Shown here piece by piece: positions 57,101 through 64,000 of a stretch of DNA of 64,000 nt (positions are counted from its first letter, which is position 1; every line of letters begins with the position of its first letter). The position numbers were made by a program, and so were the translations under genes. This DNA is from Haloferula rosea (GTDB taxonomy: Bacteria > Verrucomicrobiota > Verrucomicrobiia > Verrucomicrobiales > Akkermansiaceae): contig NZ_JAENII010000011.1 in NCBI RefSeq assembly GCF_016595525.1, positions 1 to 64,000 of the forward strand, given 5' to 3'. The notes beneath the pieces are model-generated. The model saw nothing but the letters and a program-made list of their open reading frames with translations, was not told the origin of the DNA and did not search any database.

Positions 57101-59434
57101 ACCGACAACACCCGCAGGGTCGTGATAGAGGAATGACGCACGGTCCCCTCCGTCCGTGGAGAAATCATTGGCGCCAACCGGCCCGTCGACGGTCGTCACA
57201 CTGCCCGAACCGACCTCCTTGATGTAGGTCTCCGCACCCGCCGAACCAATTTGGCTCCGACTCGTATCCACTGCAGCGAACTTCTCCGCATGCATCCTCT
57301 GCACGAAGGTCGGCTGCTCATAACCGAGGAAGGTGTCCGTACTTACAGCCGGCGGGTTATCCCTCAACAACGCGTCCGTGATTCCCACCGGAACCGTTCC
57401 GTTCAAGTCCACACCACCATCCAACTTAAGGAGGATGTTCTCCGCCGAACCATCGGCCCGGACCACAAAGTCCATGTCGGTCGCACTCGTCACCCGCGGA
57501 ACCGTCATCGTGTAGGCATAGTCCGTCGGGTCGGCATCCGGCAGACCATAGGGATTGAAGGCAGGATCACCATCGGGCCCATCTCGACGAAGGACCTCCA
57601 TCGTTCCAGCCTCCACACCATTCTGATAGATGGTCAGCGGGCTCCCTCCCGCCGCCTGCCAGGCATCCGATGGCTCAGGCGTCCTCGGAGCAAAAATGAA
57701 ATAGCTCCCGGGATCCACGATCACCGACCCCAGATTCGAAGCATACACGTAGAAACCCTGCTGACTCCCGAATCCCCTGGCATACTGGTAGAGATACTCG
57801 TCGCCCGTATTGGGATCATTCTCGCTACCCGTCCCCCCTACGGACCGGAACGACGTCGACAAGGGACGGGATTGCCCCGCCGCATAGTTGTCGTTCAGCA
57901 TCATCAACATGGTGACACCGTCGGAGTCGTTCATCGCCCCATTCTCCCGCTTGTCCATCCGCTCATAAGCCACGAAGTCGCCGTCGCTCCACCGGCCCAC
58001 CTGATATCCACGGACGAAGTCGCGATGCACCTTGAGCAGGTTCGGGATCCTGCCGTCACCCCACTGGCCGAGGAACGAAGTATTCGAATGACGAGGGAAG
58101 GCACCTCCGCTCTCTCCCAGCGTTTCGGCATGGTAATTTCCGTCCGTATAGACCAACCCCAGACCTTCGCGCGTGAAGTAAAAGGCATGCTGCAACTCAC
58201 GCCGTGCAGCGAAATCATTGTCGTGGCTCTGGGCGTGCATCACGGCCACCGAAGCAGGGAACCCACCGAATCCCGCCTGATCATATCCATTCAAACCCGA
58301 CGAAGGATTTCCCAGCCGGTTGTTGAAATTCGAGCGCAGATCGTTGTCAATCAAGCGCATCCCCGCATCGATGTATGAGCCGTAGGCCGGGGGTTGGCCC
58401 AAATGCTCACCGAACAGCATCGCGTCATCCCGACCCTGCTCGGTATTGAACACGGAATCACGGTGGTTGTTCCAGTCGGAGAAGCCCCGGGTCAGATTGA
58501 ACTGAAGCTGGATCTGGCCACTATATCCATAGTTGGACGAGTCCTTGTCGACTCCGAAGGTTGCCCCGTAGAACTCGGCCGGCGTGTGTTTCACCGCATC
58601 CAGGCGGAAGCCGTCGGCCTTCGTCACATCAATCTGCCAACGCGCAGCCCGATGGAGGAAGTCCTCCACATATTCGGAGTAGAACGACGCATTCTCCGCA
58701 ATCGTCTGTGGCGTGATCCCGTTCCCAGCACCAAAGCCCACGTAGTTGCCCTCGCCGCGGGAATGTTTTTGCCCGGGACCGCTTGGGATGTAGCAATAAT
58801 ACTCGGGGTTGTCGGGTTGCCGGACGAATTCGAACTTGGGAATCGTATCCCCCTCGTAAGATCCGTGGTTGTAGTTCAAGGTTCCCGGTTCCGTCGCGAT
58901 ATCGATCAAGTCCGACAACCCGAGGTTCTGAACCTGCCAGGCATCATTCCAGTCACGTGTGTTGTCCCATTTGCGATAAAATCCGTCCTCCGTTCGACGA
59001 AGGTGGAAGTCTTCCGGGAGAAACCCGGGGTAGACGTCGATCGGCGTGAACGCGTTGTAGCCCGGCACGTCGAACGCATTGTGGTTCATCACATTGTCGA
59101 AGTACACCCGGATCCCGAATCGATGCGCCACACGAACCATCTCAAGCAGCTCCGCCTCAGTGCCGTAACGCGTCCGCACACTCCCACGCTGATCCTTGGA
59201 TCCTAGATCGAATCGATCCCAGCAGTCGTAGCCGACCGACAGGCCACCTGACCCCTTCGTCGGCGGCGGCAGCCACAACGAATCGTAGCCGGCCTCCGCC
59301 AGCTCGGGCATCTTTGAAGTCAGCTCCGCCCAACTGATGTTGAAATACTGCAGCATCGCCTCCCCACGGAGTTCACTTCCGACCAAGGACGCAATGCCTG
59401 CCATCAGGCCAAGCCATGTCTTCTTCCAGTTCAT
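51161..59434 (-). CDS. Giant secreted two-clan amylase: GH13 plus TSP3 repeats plus GH57/GH119-like module
   Basis: The 2757-residue protein has a signal peptide (about 1-25). A GH13 barrel follows with DNVMNH (113-118), GFRLDAVKH (nucleophile Asp279), FGEH (acid/base Glu343) and SHDND (404-407). Several starch-binding-like and Fn3-like modules run to about 1330. Thrombospondin type 3 calcium repeats, each DxDxDGLxDGxE, occupy about 1340-1630, and a DOMON-like beta module lies near 1640-1870. A second glycosidase-like domain from about 1890 shows HLTGTL, DGTIDLVASTYSDSPLSYF and WIPER (Glu about 2071, candidate nucleophile), which fit GH57/GH119. The end has DGDGLPADWE, DPDGDGISNLDEW and the recurrent tail (RFYRMTLSAP). 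It is first in an operon with the GH13 gene. Confidence 0.85.
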   Translation of the reverse strand: MNWKKTWLGLMAGIASLVGSELRGEAMLQYFNISWAELTSKMPELAEAGYDSLWLPPPTKGSGGLSVGYDCWDRFDLGSKDQRGSVRTRYGTEAELLEMVRVAHRFGIRVYFDNVMNHNAFDVPGYNAFTPIDVYPGFLPEDFHLRRTEDGFYRKWDNTRDWNDAWQVQNLGLSDLIDIATEPGTLNYNHGSYEGDTIPKFEFVRQPDNPEYYCYIPSGPGQKHSRGEGNYVGFGAGNGITPQTIAENASFYSEYVEDFLHRAARWQIDVTKADGFRLDAVKHTPAEFYGATFGVDKDSSNYGYSGQIQLQFNLTRGFSDWNNHRDSVFNTEQGRDDAMLFGEHLGQPPAYGSYIDAGMRLIDNDLRSNFNNRLGNPSSGLNGYDQAGFGGFPASVAVMHAQSHDNDFAARRELQHAFYFTREGLGLVYTDGNYHAETLGESGGAFPRHSNTSFLGQWGDGRIPNLLKVHRDFVRGYQVGRWSDGDFVAYERMDKRENGAMNDSDGVTMLMMLNDNYAAGQSRPLSTSFRSVGGTGSENDPNTGDEYLYQYARGFGSQQGFYVYASNLGSVIVDPGSYFIFAPRTPEPSDAWQAAGGSPLTIYQNGVEAGTMEVLRRDGPDGDPAFNPYGLPDADPTDYAYTMTVPRVTSATDMDFVVRADGSAENILLKLDGGVDLNGTVPVGITDALLRDNPPAVSTDTFLGYEQPTFVQRMHAEKFAAVDTSRSQIGSAGAETYIKEVGSGSVTTVDGPVGANDFSTDGGDRASFLYHDPAGVVGGVPGGGWPVEGAPLQYVEEGSTISLWAKPNGVGGGFRMFCYYTVDGTNPEGAGGAGLGSTQVVEMNYSHDESGNDWWMTATLPQPANGVELRYKIGIFKEGASSVYPSGQASVDKKKSMLTTFKVEGFDGTSITYAPHNDYGVTNTGLEEGFHVLRGRAFLNRVGKASLYNTFVQTFYYDAVKPQGEIVFPTNNGDTVGGSEYGVVVRADKSTQEVWFRITDGDASNDDLATGVDNGNGEWVMATEVTASASISPGNADYIREFRFNYVNIPSTGGATIEVRLKELSSSDDNALSDEDGHFTTLTRTVGTAGPDLRMFVAFPPSDGLAIDENYELKVYFSKSLADGLDEASLKSRFLVRYGGNDDWPGSSVVLDPVALSINYNETPTYHALAFQLPNLFNGIDGFLHRIEILHDRPDPLSDLLATRLVEAAPSSAPRVTILQPQEFDSDGQLVETVLPDGPGADSLDFTVRVSTDDTAESVSLEFELGSGVLTPVDADPVEPGIQPEVSGSTLFWDFIWTINQPGSFRLLATALSSGGSAVDRRNATVIRRQLVAADPNDTDDDDDGLADFDEGTPLPLPNGFPAGDPRYKPNPEQWTNGEVHVWEAYGRSDPLMPDSDGDGLPDGLEVGWRTASGDTNTLTDTNQDGLPNFVGDLDPPFYNTLDNLGSVPGVNSASEGGDRAKRLYGSLTDPGNPDTDGDGLLDGVEDANANGWIDGDGAAIGTGDSPTLGRNWPNAKIDPGEVWMETSPNDSDTDDDGLSDGFGEDTDFSGTITGDTNLNRSWDSGEVWTETNPLKGDTDGDGLPDGFERRFGLNPLDDGVTSYDGSIPNENNGAAGDPDEDGLTNVQELLAGTDPTVDNSVVLVPGEAIVIGPVSEENSIVRGAVSNRQEFTDWTVDDLVVLDAFEGDGTGHQGGDTYLGYDGFDSSRDLVAFYARDGGDVSVGGTGEFYFRVDLHDLRPFAEEGNLDFYVAVDTGNTAIGEYSLPDEVDTGTLMRWEAVVAVYQSNQGAVYVDLNPANNSIGVNEDLTSKGVVRRDQNAPDGFRKAHFNSDLDAVEFSISRDALTDAGWLGDPSSLNFQVFTVRDGTQNSPQGAGDIGGRTDIRDTIYDDYLAEDYWRDQGYISQNSELRSWFNYNGPDRGKRSKVMMMVHGNEALKTGSEMQDRISDAEDLGEIEDGVAGGYYRLLDAHDAYGAKLGLHLTGTLASALQWASVDPAAAKPWRDGPAFNARLGAMAQDGTIDLVASTYSDSPLSYFSPGWIADNVSFANHTLSSIYGVMPSDRVFWIPERIIDEDVLSKVEGLGYTHVFADQFRHILDRFGRTSALLDDGYRINRINGLNTIVINDQASGFRFQNTDQGLNVNLRQLVSRKARSGEQHQLLVFYSDLSDFRNPDQATAYDRNLAWLASRPWIEVVGPDQVASGEVDLSLPPDGTGDVFASIDRGTTSFGRKLGPLWLDHASEGNYDFWWFGSSQEESLRDKVFEVRPGVSINPVGDAFYGVQDFGGTGSGVAKASWDAVSGLGDTRLGRVARGTYHASTFLAGWHAEDNSDLRTYSTGAFIYPDVTYDELAGFAKRSQAQSRMAGMYSAVADWAMAPPALAETEAMDVDFDGEDEFVLRNDRVMAVFEALGGRCVGAWSLAANGEVVQVIGNPLSQPAYEDEREGDGNLSGGEVLARRTSAFKDWFADGSGGGTTGYVNDLYGVTPTTQGWTFTSGDGAITKVVTLANGADELLADYSLSGGVNKLFVRFGISPDLDSLLVRGQSGLSIAPVASGVEVSNTTPTLLTRSVVGLDANATWQSLAMDDEGLFDTLAMRNQAQVQQVEVESQDQTFSLSLSLEVEVLDGDGDGLPADWEASNGLDDSDPTGVHGAAGDPDGDGISNLDEWLVGLDPQVADAGDFPVLTISLNGGSPELSFPTLPDRIYQLEVSDDLESWDDHGLPRSTVGAGGPDLWVIDDLPAAVGARFYRMTLSAP

Positions 59435-59535
59435 CTATGGGTTTGTTTGAGAGGCGGTCGACTCCGACTCACGCTGGATGCCTTTGGAGCCGACCGATGG
59501 GTTTCAACGAGCGGATGGCTCACCAAGGCCGCAGG

Positions 59536-59545
59536 TTTAATTAAA
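59536..59545. promoter_or_regulatory. AT-rich palindrome upstream of the amylase operon
   Basis: TTTAATTAAA is a perfect ten-base palindrome about 100 bases upstream of the giant amylase start, in an otherwise GC-rich gap. It could be part of a promoter or an operator. It may also be chance. Confidence 0.25.
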
Positions 59546-59610
59546 GCACAGGAATCACTCCCCCGCCAATCGCGAGACCCAGCCAATGAAATGCTGTAAC
59601 CCGCTCAGGA

Positions 59611-60099
59611 TCAGACATCCGCCGACTCGAATCGCCCCTGCTCACGATTCTTCCTGACCTGGCCGGCTTCAAACACCGTGCCATTCATGGCGACAAACAC
59701 TCCCTCTCCTTTCGACTGCACCGCTCCCAGCGCCAAGCCCAGATTGAAGATGGCATCCGTGACGCGAAAACGTGCGGGCGCCAGCGCCCCGGTGAGCACA
59801 ATGGTCTTGCCCGGAATCCCGGTCAGGAATTCGGCCGTCTCCGCCATCGTATCCGTGCCATGGGTGATCAGAATGCGAGCCTCCGGCGATCTCTCACACG
59901 CTTCGCGAATTCGCCTCCGATCTCCCTCATTGATCTCCAGACTGTCCTTCCGGAAAAGGGACTCCAATTCATACTCCATCGCGACCGCTGCCTCGCGAAA
60001 CACATGCGGCACGGTCGGTTCACCCACCTCATAGTCGGAAGTCGCATCGAAGTAGACCTTGTCGATCGTTCCTCCCGTCGTGATCACGCGGACCTTCAT
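59611..60099 (-). CDS. Short asparaginase-family protein (N-terminal domain only)
   Basis: The 162-residue protein matches the N-terminal half of L-asparaginases. It has the first Thr motif TTGGTIDK (residues 7-14), the HGTDTMAETA motif with the second Thr, Asp and the following Lys region, and KTIVLTGALAPAR. Full-length enzymes are about 330 residues, so the C-terminal domain is missing. Single-domain members like this are common enough that truncation by mutation is not required. It may hydrolyse an amide, or be non-catalytic. Its ATG overlaps the stop of the upstream glycosylase gene (ATGA), so the two are cotranscribed. Confidence 0.8.
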   Translation of the reverse strand: MKVRVITTGGTIDKVYFDATSDYEVGEPTVPHVFREAAVAMEYELESLFRKDSLEINEGDRRRIREACERSPEARILITHGTDTMAETAEFLTGIPGKTIVLTGALAPARFRVTDAIFNLGLALGAVQSKGEGVFVAMNGTVFEAGQVRKNREQGRFESADV

Positions 60100-60950
60100 G
60101 ACTTCGGCAGGAAATAAGAGCGCTGCTTGTCACTGATCGGCAGTCCCAAGCGCTCCATCACCTCCAGCATGTCTTCCCAAATCATCCTCTTGTCCTTCAA
60201 TCCAGCTGAGCCGTGCAGAAGGTAGGCAGGATGATAGGTCACCCTCGCCGGCGTCCCTTCGAAGTCCTGCCAACTCGCGCGCATGCGACCAACCGAACCA
60301 CTCAAGCCCAATAGCCCTTCCGCCGCCGTAGCACCCAGCGCGACAATCACCTTGGGCCGAACCACCTTCACCTCCTCGCGGATGAACGGAATGCAGGCGG
60401 CCATTTCTTCCGCCGTGGGTTTCCGGTTGTTGGTGGTCTGCTTCGGCATCGCTGGCCGGAACTTGACGATATTCGAAATGTAGGTCTGCTCCCTGGCCAA
60501 TCCCATGGCCTTCAGGATGTCGTTCAGCTTCTGACCCGCCGGACCGACGAATGGCTCCTGTTCACGCTCCTCATGGTAGCCGGGCGCCTCGCCCACCAGC
60601 ATCAGATCCGCCTCCGGGTTGCCCGTCGAAAACACCATCGTCTCCCGCAAGCTCCCCAAAGCCTTGGCTGGCGCCCAGTCCGCAGCCATCCGGCGCAACG
60701 ACTCAATCTTCTCGGCCGCCGAGTTCCCCGTCGCGGCCACCTCTCTCACCACCTGTGGCTGCTCAGGCTCGGTCGTCTCCACCACCGCCGGCATCACCTG
60801 CTTCGGAGCACCACCCGAGCGCGCCTCTCTCGTCTGCCGGTGCCAATCGCGCAGGATTGCCTTGGCACTTTCATCCAAATGCACATCCGCCACACCTCGC
60901 GCTTGCTCAGCACGCAGGGCATCCACCAGCACATCAATCGGACGACTCAC
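60096..60950 (-). CDS. Family-4-like uracil-DNA glycosylase lacking the Fe-S cysteines
   Basis: The 284-residue protein has an N-terminal 90-residue disordered or helical extension and then a UDG fold of the family 4 type: VGEAPG (119-124), EPFVGPAGQKLND, TYISNIVKFRP, NRKPTAEE, KVIVALG and YHPAYLL. Family 4 enzymes have four cysteines for a [4Fe-4S] cluster. Here only one cysteine exists in the whole protein (Cys186), the usual CxxC is absent and NIVKCRP reads NIVKFRP. It should remove uracil from DNA without a cluster. I chose the GTG at 60950 because it begins the region that looks like protein; the open frame upstream does not. Confidence 0.82.
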   Translation of the reverse strand: MSRPIDVLVDALRAEQARGVADVHLDESAKAILRDWHRQTREARSGGAPKQVMPAVVETTEPEQPQVVREVAATGNSAAEKIESLRRMAADWAPAKALGSLRETMVFSTGNPEADLMLVGEAPGYHEEREQEPFVGPAGQKLNDILKAMGLAREQTYISNIVKFRPAMPKQTTNNRKPTAEEMAACIPFIREEVKVVRPKVIVALGATAAEGLLGLSGSVGRMRASWQDFEGTPARVTYHPAYLLHGSAGLKDKRMIWEDMLEVMERLGLPISDKQRSYFLPKS

Positions 60951-61155
60951 GGGCGACAGGCTAGTCAGGCCGACGACGACTGGCAATCGTTCGAAACGAG
61001 GAAGTGGATGAATCCACCCAGCCTCCCACCCATTCCACCTTTCAGGCCAAGCATGCCACCTCCCTGGGCACCAGCCCCGTCCACTCTGTTCCGCTTTGAG
61101 TTGAATTTTCTGACGAATAGGTGCGTATTGTCCTGACTCCAAGCCCGCCGACGCC

Positions 61156-61794
61156 ATGATCCGAATCCTTTCTGCCAGCCTTGTTCTGCTCGCCAGCGCC
61201 GCGACCGCGGACGTCGCGATCGATGTGGAAGCCTTCGGCGAGAGCCTCGGTGGATGGAAAAAGGAAGTCGTCGACTACGAGCTGTCCGGATCCCAGTACC
61301 GCACCCACAAGCCGGAGATCACCCCGTCTCCGGATGGAGGTATCTTCCTCTCCATCCGCATCGATCACCGACGTGGCTGGCTCGCCAGCGACGATCACGC
61401 CGTTCTTGAAGTCACCTTCAATGCCGACGGATCCGTCAGCAGCGCCCAATCCACCCTGGCCATCCAAGGGCGGACCATTGCCAGCGACCTGATCAGGACA
61501 TCTGCCGAGGCTGGCGCCAGCCTGAAAGGTGCCCAAGGAGCCGTACGCATCGGCTCAAACCTTGTCGCGGACCTTTCCAGCAAGCTCTTGCGCGAAAAGA
61601 TTGTCGAGGCGGGACGCGTCTCCTTTCCGTCCGCCGTCCGGCACAACTACAACCTGCTCTACAAAGCAGTTCGCATGCTCCCAGCCGCTCCGACCGAAAC
61701 CGGTGAAGCCGAACCCGAAGAGCCCGACCCGGCCAAACCCGAGCCAGCCGCCCCAGCCGTCGAAATCAAACCCTACGGCAAGGTTCCCAAATAA
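61156..61794 (+). CDS. Exported protein of unknown function
   Basis: I do not recognise this 212-residue protein. It has a signal peptide (MIRILSASLVLLASAATADV, about 1-18), a mixed alpha/beta body to about 175 and a Pro/Glu/Ala-rich C-terminal tail. No catalytic motif or lipobox is present. It is divergent from the uracil-DNA glycosylase gene over about 205 bases and convergent with the XerD-type gene, so it is probably its own transcription unit. Confidence 0.65.
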   Translation: MIRILSASLVLLASAATADVAIDVEAFGESLGGWKKEVVDYELSGSQYRTHKPEITPSPDGGIFLSIRIDHRRGWLASDDHAVLEVTFNADGSVSSAQSTLAIQGRTIASDLIRTSAEAGASLKGAQGAVRIGSNLVADLSSKLLREKIVEAGRVSFPSAVRHNYNLLYKAVRMLPAAPTETGEAEPEEPDPAKPEPAAPAVEIKPYGKVPK

Positions 61795-61896
61795 CAGGGA
61801 CTTCATCTGCACCGGCGCCCGATCCGGTGAAGGCACAGCCACCGTTGTTTTCAAGCACTTGGGAAGGATTCCCCCCCAGGCGAAAACCCGATCTGC

Positions 61897-62790
61897 TCAA
61901 CCACGTGGGTGGAACTTCTTGTGGAGCGACTTCAGACGCTTCCCGTCCACATGCGTGTAAATCTGAGTCGTAGAAATGTCCGCATGGCCAAGCATTTCCT
62001 GGATCACCCTGAGGTCCGCCCCGCCCTCAAGCAGGTGAGTGGCGAATGAATGCCGGAGCAAGTGAGGATATACTTTTTCCTCGATCCCAGCCTGCGCCGC
62101 GCGCTGCTTCACAATCTGCCTGACACGGTCCGGAGACAATCGGCCTCCACGCACACTGAGGAATACCTCCATGCTCGTCCTCTTCTTCACAAGATTCGGC
62201 CGTTCGTTGCGCAAATAGTTCTCCAACGCTACCCTCGCCTTACCCCCAATCGGGACCATCCGGGTCTTGCGCCCCTTCCCCGTGACGCGGAGAAAGGATT
62301 CGTCTTCAAGGAAATCGGTCAGGCTCAGCCCACACAATTCACTCAAACGCAGCCCGGAAGCGTAGAATAGCTCGAGAATCGCACGATCCCGACGCCCCAG
62401 CGGAACCGTCGTGTCCACGCCCTCAATCATCCGCTCGACCAGTTGCTGATTCAGGGTCTCCGGCAAATACTCATCCGGTTTGGGCGCAAGGAGCGGCTCC
62501 GCAGGGTCCATCTCAATCACCCCTTTGGCCGCCAACCAACGGAAAAAGACCTTCAGGTGAACCGTCGAAATCCGCAGGGACGAGGACGCCAGTCCTGCCG
62601 CCTTCCGGTCTCCGAGAAAATCCGCCAACTCCTCAGTTCCCAAATCCCGAAGCAGCAACTTCCGCCGTTCCACCCAAGCCACCAAGGCATCGAGCGTCTG
62701 CCGAAGCGATAGCTGATACGCGTCCGAAAGCCCCTTCTCAGTGGCCACGAATAGCATGAACCCATCGATCTCCCCTTCCACAAGAATCAT
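61897..62790 (-). CDS. xerD: XerD/XerC-type tyrosine recombinase
   Basis: The 297-residue protein has the SAM-like N-terminal domain and a complete catalytic set: Arg148 in SGLRLSEL, Lys172 in GKGRKTR, His243 and Arg246 in HLLRHSFATH, His269 in LGHADISTTQIY and Tyr278. Size and the HLLRHSFATHLLEGGADLRVIQ motif are those of XerC/XerD, which resolve chromosome dimers at dif with FtsK (encoded at 30694-33159). Whether it is C or D cannot be told here. No dif-like site was found near it. The start at 62790 was chosen over the ATG at 62847 to match family length. Confidence 0.9.
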   Translation of the reverse strand: MILVEGEIDGFMLFVATEKGLSDAYQLSLRQTLDALVAWVERRKLLLRDLGTEELADFLGDRKAAGLASSSLRISTVHLKVFFRWLAAKGVIEMDPAEPLLAPKPDEYLPETLNQQLVERMIEGVDTTVPLGRRDRAILELFYASGLRLSELCGLSLTDFLEDESFLRVTGKGRKTRMVPIGGKARVALENYLRNERPNLVKKRTSMEVFLSVRGGRLSPDRVRQIVKQRAAQAGIEEKVYPHLLRHSFATHLLEGGADLRVIQEMLGHADISTTQIYTHVDGKRLKSLHKKFHPRG

Positions 62791-63061
62791 CCTTCCCGCC
62801 CAAAGCCGCCCAAGCAACCACCAACATGGACCGCGCGGCGCCGCCACGCACGGAATCGCCCAAAAGCATCTCCCCGATGAGCATACCTGCCCCCGGGGCC
62901 AGTCGGGGCTCTAGTCAACCCAACCAGAACTCTCGCGCCCACAGCAACGCACCGAATCAAATGAGTTCGGCCGCGCCACGCGATCCCCCCTCAATCCCAG
63001 CAAACCCCCAATCCGAAATCCCCTCTTGCCCGCCAAGCCTTCCGCCCCTCATCGTCCATCC

Positions 63062-63817
63062 ATGCGGATCAAAATCGTCATTGCCTACGACGGGAGAAGC
63101 CACGCTGGATGGCAGTCCCAACCCTGCGGCAACACGATTCAGGACCAGTTGGAAGCCGCCGCAGCTACCGTCGCCAAGGAGCCGATTCGTATCCACGGAT
63201 CAGGTCGCACCGACGCCGGCGTTCACGCGCTCGCTCAAGTCGCACACTTTGATGCCCCGGACCACCTGACCATGAATCCTTTCAACTGGGTTCCAGCGCT
63301 CAATACCAAGCTCCCTCCCTCCATTCGTGTGCTCGAGGCCAGCGAGGTCTCTTCCGACTTCCACGCCAGATTTTCGGCGACGAATAAGACCTACCGCTAC
63401 GACATCTCCACCGAGCCCGTCCTCTCCCCCTTCAAGGCCGGCTTTGCTTGGCATCTTCCCCGCCAGTTCGACCCCTTCCTGCTTGAGGACGCCATGAAGC
63501 TCACCCTGGGGACCCACGATTTCCAAGCCTTCTCCGCCAAGCGTGGCAACGAGACTGACACCACCGACTTCCAGAGAACCCTTAGCCAGGCCGACTACGA
63601 ACCCCTCGACCACGGCTGGCGCCTGACTTGGTCCAGCAACGGCTTCCTCTACAAAATGGTCCGTCTCCTCACCGGTTCCGTCCTCGAAGTCGCCCAAGGC
63701 CGCCTTCGTCTCGACGATTTCGCCCGACTCCTCGACCAACCCCGGAACCTCCCCCACGGCCGCGCCCCCCACTGCGCCCCGGCAGATGGGCTGTCGCTGA
63801 AGGAAGTCCGCTTCTGA
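63062..63817 (+). CDS. truA: tRNA pseudouridine(38-40) synthase TruA
   Basis: The 251-residue protein is a typical TruA: IAYDGRSHAGWQSQ near the start, the catalytic Asp51 in GSGRTDAGVHA, TYRYDI, FQAFSAKRG and KMVRLLTGSVLEVA. It isomerises uridines at positions 38-40 of the tRNA anticodon arm. The ATG at 63062 gives the normal start. A 183-base stretch follows to the window edge with a small hairpin (CACTC/GAGTG near 63873-63887) but no T-run, so no terminator is claimed there. Confidence 0.95.
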   Translation: MRIKIVIAYDGRSHAGWQSQPCGNTIQDQLEAAAATVAKEPIRIHGSGRTDAGVHALAQVAHFDAPDHLTMNPFNWVPALNTKLPPSIRVLEASEVSSDFHARFSATNKTYRYDISTEPVLSPFKAGFAWHLPRQFDPFLLEDAMKLTLGTHDFQAFSAKRGNETDTTDFQRTLSQADYEPLDHGWRLTWSSNGFLYKMVRLLTGSVLEVAQGRLRLDDFARLLDQPRNLPHGRAPHCAPADGLSLKEVRF

Positions 63818-64000
63818 TATCCCCCGTTCAGTCGGACCACAGTGCTCTAGTCCAGTCACCATCCGAACGCTTCACTCGCGTGGAGTGGTGGATGAGGAGG
63901 GATCCAAAGCACCACCTGCTATGCTGGAGGCGAAAGGTTCCCCTTCCACCAAGCAGAGGCGATTTCAAGGCAAGCAAAAGGGGCATCTCGCAAAAGAGGC

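Noticed and set aside
61897-62790. A phage or integron integrase
   Set aside because: Size and motifs are those of XerC/XerD and no phage genes, attachment repeats or gene cassettes are nearby.
63818-64000. A small RNA gene or terminator at the right edge
   Set aside because: Only a five-base-pair hairpin and no T-run or tRNA-like cloverleaf were found.

Overview
The window reads as GC-rich chromosomal DNA from a member of the Verrucomicrobiota, most likely in the Verrucomicrobiales/Akkermansiaceae area. This is an inference from protein families, not from a marker gene. The pointers are a ThuA + SGNH + PVC-type membrane-bound dehydrogenase + cupredoxin fusion, very large secreted proteins with calcium-binding DxDGDG repeats and a recurring C-terminal tail, an FtsK with a long acidic insert, and a eukaryote-like type II glutamine synthetase. 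Genes are packed tightly with many 1-4 base stop/start overlaps, and many starts lack an obvious Shine-Dalgarno sequence. I see no rRNA, tRNA, CRISPR array or prophage.

Layout. 1-2364 is the 3' part of a secreted multi-domain protein. It is followed by aquaporin Z, and by an opposite-strand iscA-hscB-like pair. 4239-7990 is a compact operon of a patatin-like lipase, a free-standing acyl carrier protein, a condensation-type acyltransferase and an AMP-forming ligase, which looks like a small acyl-transfer pathway. 8066-12265 is the giant dehydrogenase fusion, followed by an aminotransferase. 13598-17060 (minus) is a four-gene operon: a degenerate FGGY kinase, an acyltransferase, folD and a membrane protein. 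An IscU-like scaffold, a lipoprotein lipase, type II glutamine synthetase with its own terminator, and a PP2C phosphatase follow.

21276-25549 holds secreted and lipoprotein genes and a 214-bp element with 24-bp perfect inverted repeats that looks like a non-autonomous transposon (MITE). 25554-27665 is a 2-keto-3-deoxygluconate kinase/2-hydroxyacid dehydrogenase operon with a possible GntR-type operator. 27878-29894 is a visibly AT-richer island of three co-oriented coiled-coil membrane proteins of unknown function, two of them paralogous. Then come a lipoprotein hydrolase, ftsK, an MscK-like channel, manA, an EF-hand lipoprotein, a secreted protein, RapA/SNF2, a flavin-dependent halogenase-like enzyme, an M50 protease, a TauE/SafE permease and argG with a good terminator.

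47289-59434 is a 12-kb secreted alpha-glucan operon of two genes. The first is a 2757-residue protein that joins an N-terminal GH13 alpha-amylase to a C-terminal GH57/GH119-like module through thrombospondin-type-3 calcium repeats. The second is a separate 1291-residue GH13 enzyme. The end of the window holds a short asparaginase, a family-4-like uracil-DNA glycosylase lacking the iron-sulfur cysteines, an exported unknown, a XerD-type recombinase and truA.

The best candidates for something new are the two-clan amylase polypeptide, the AT-rich coiled-coil trio, the patatin/ACP/acyltransferase/ligase cassette, the shared C-terminal tail on five exported proteins, and the MITE-like repeat.
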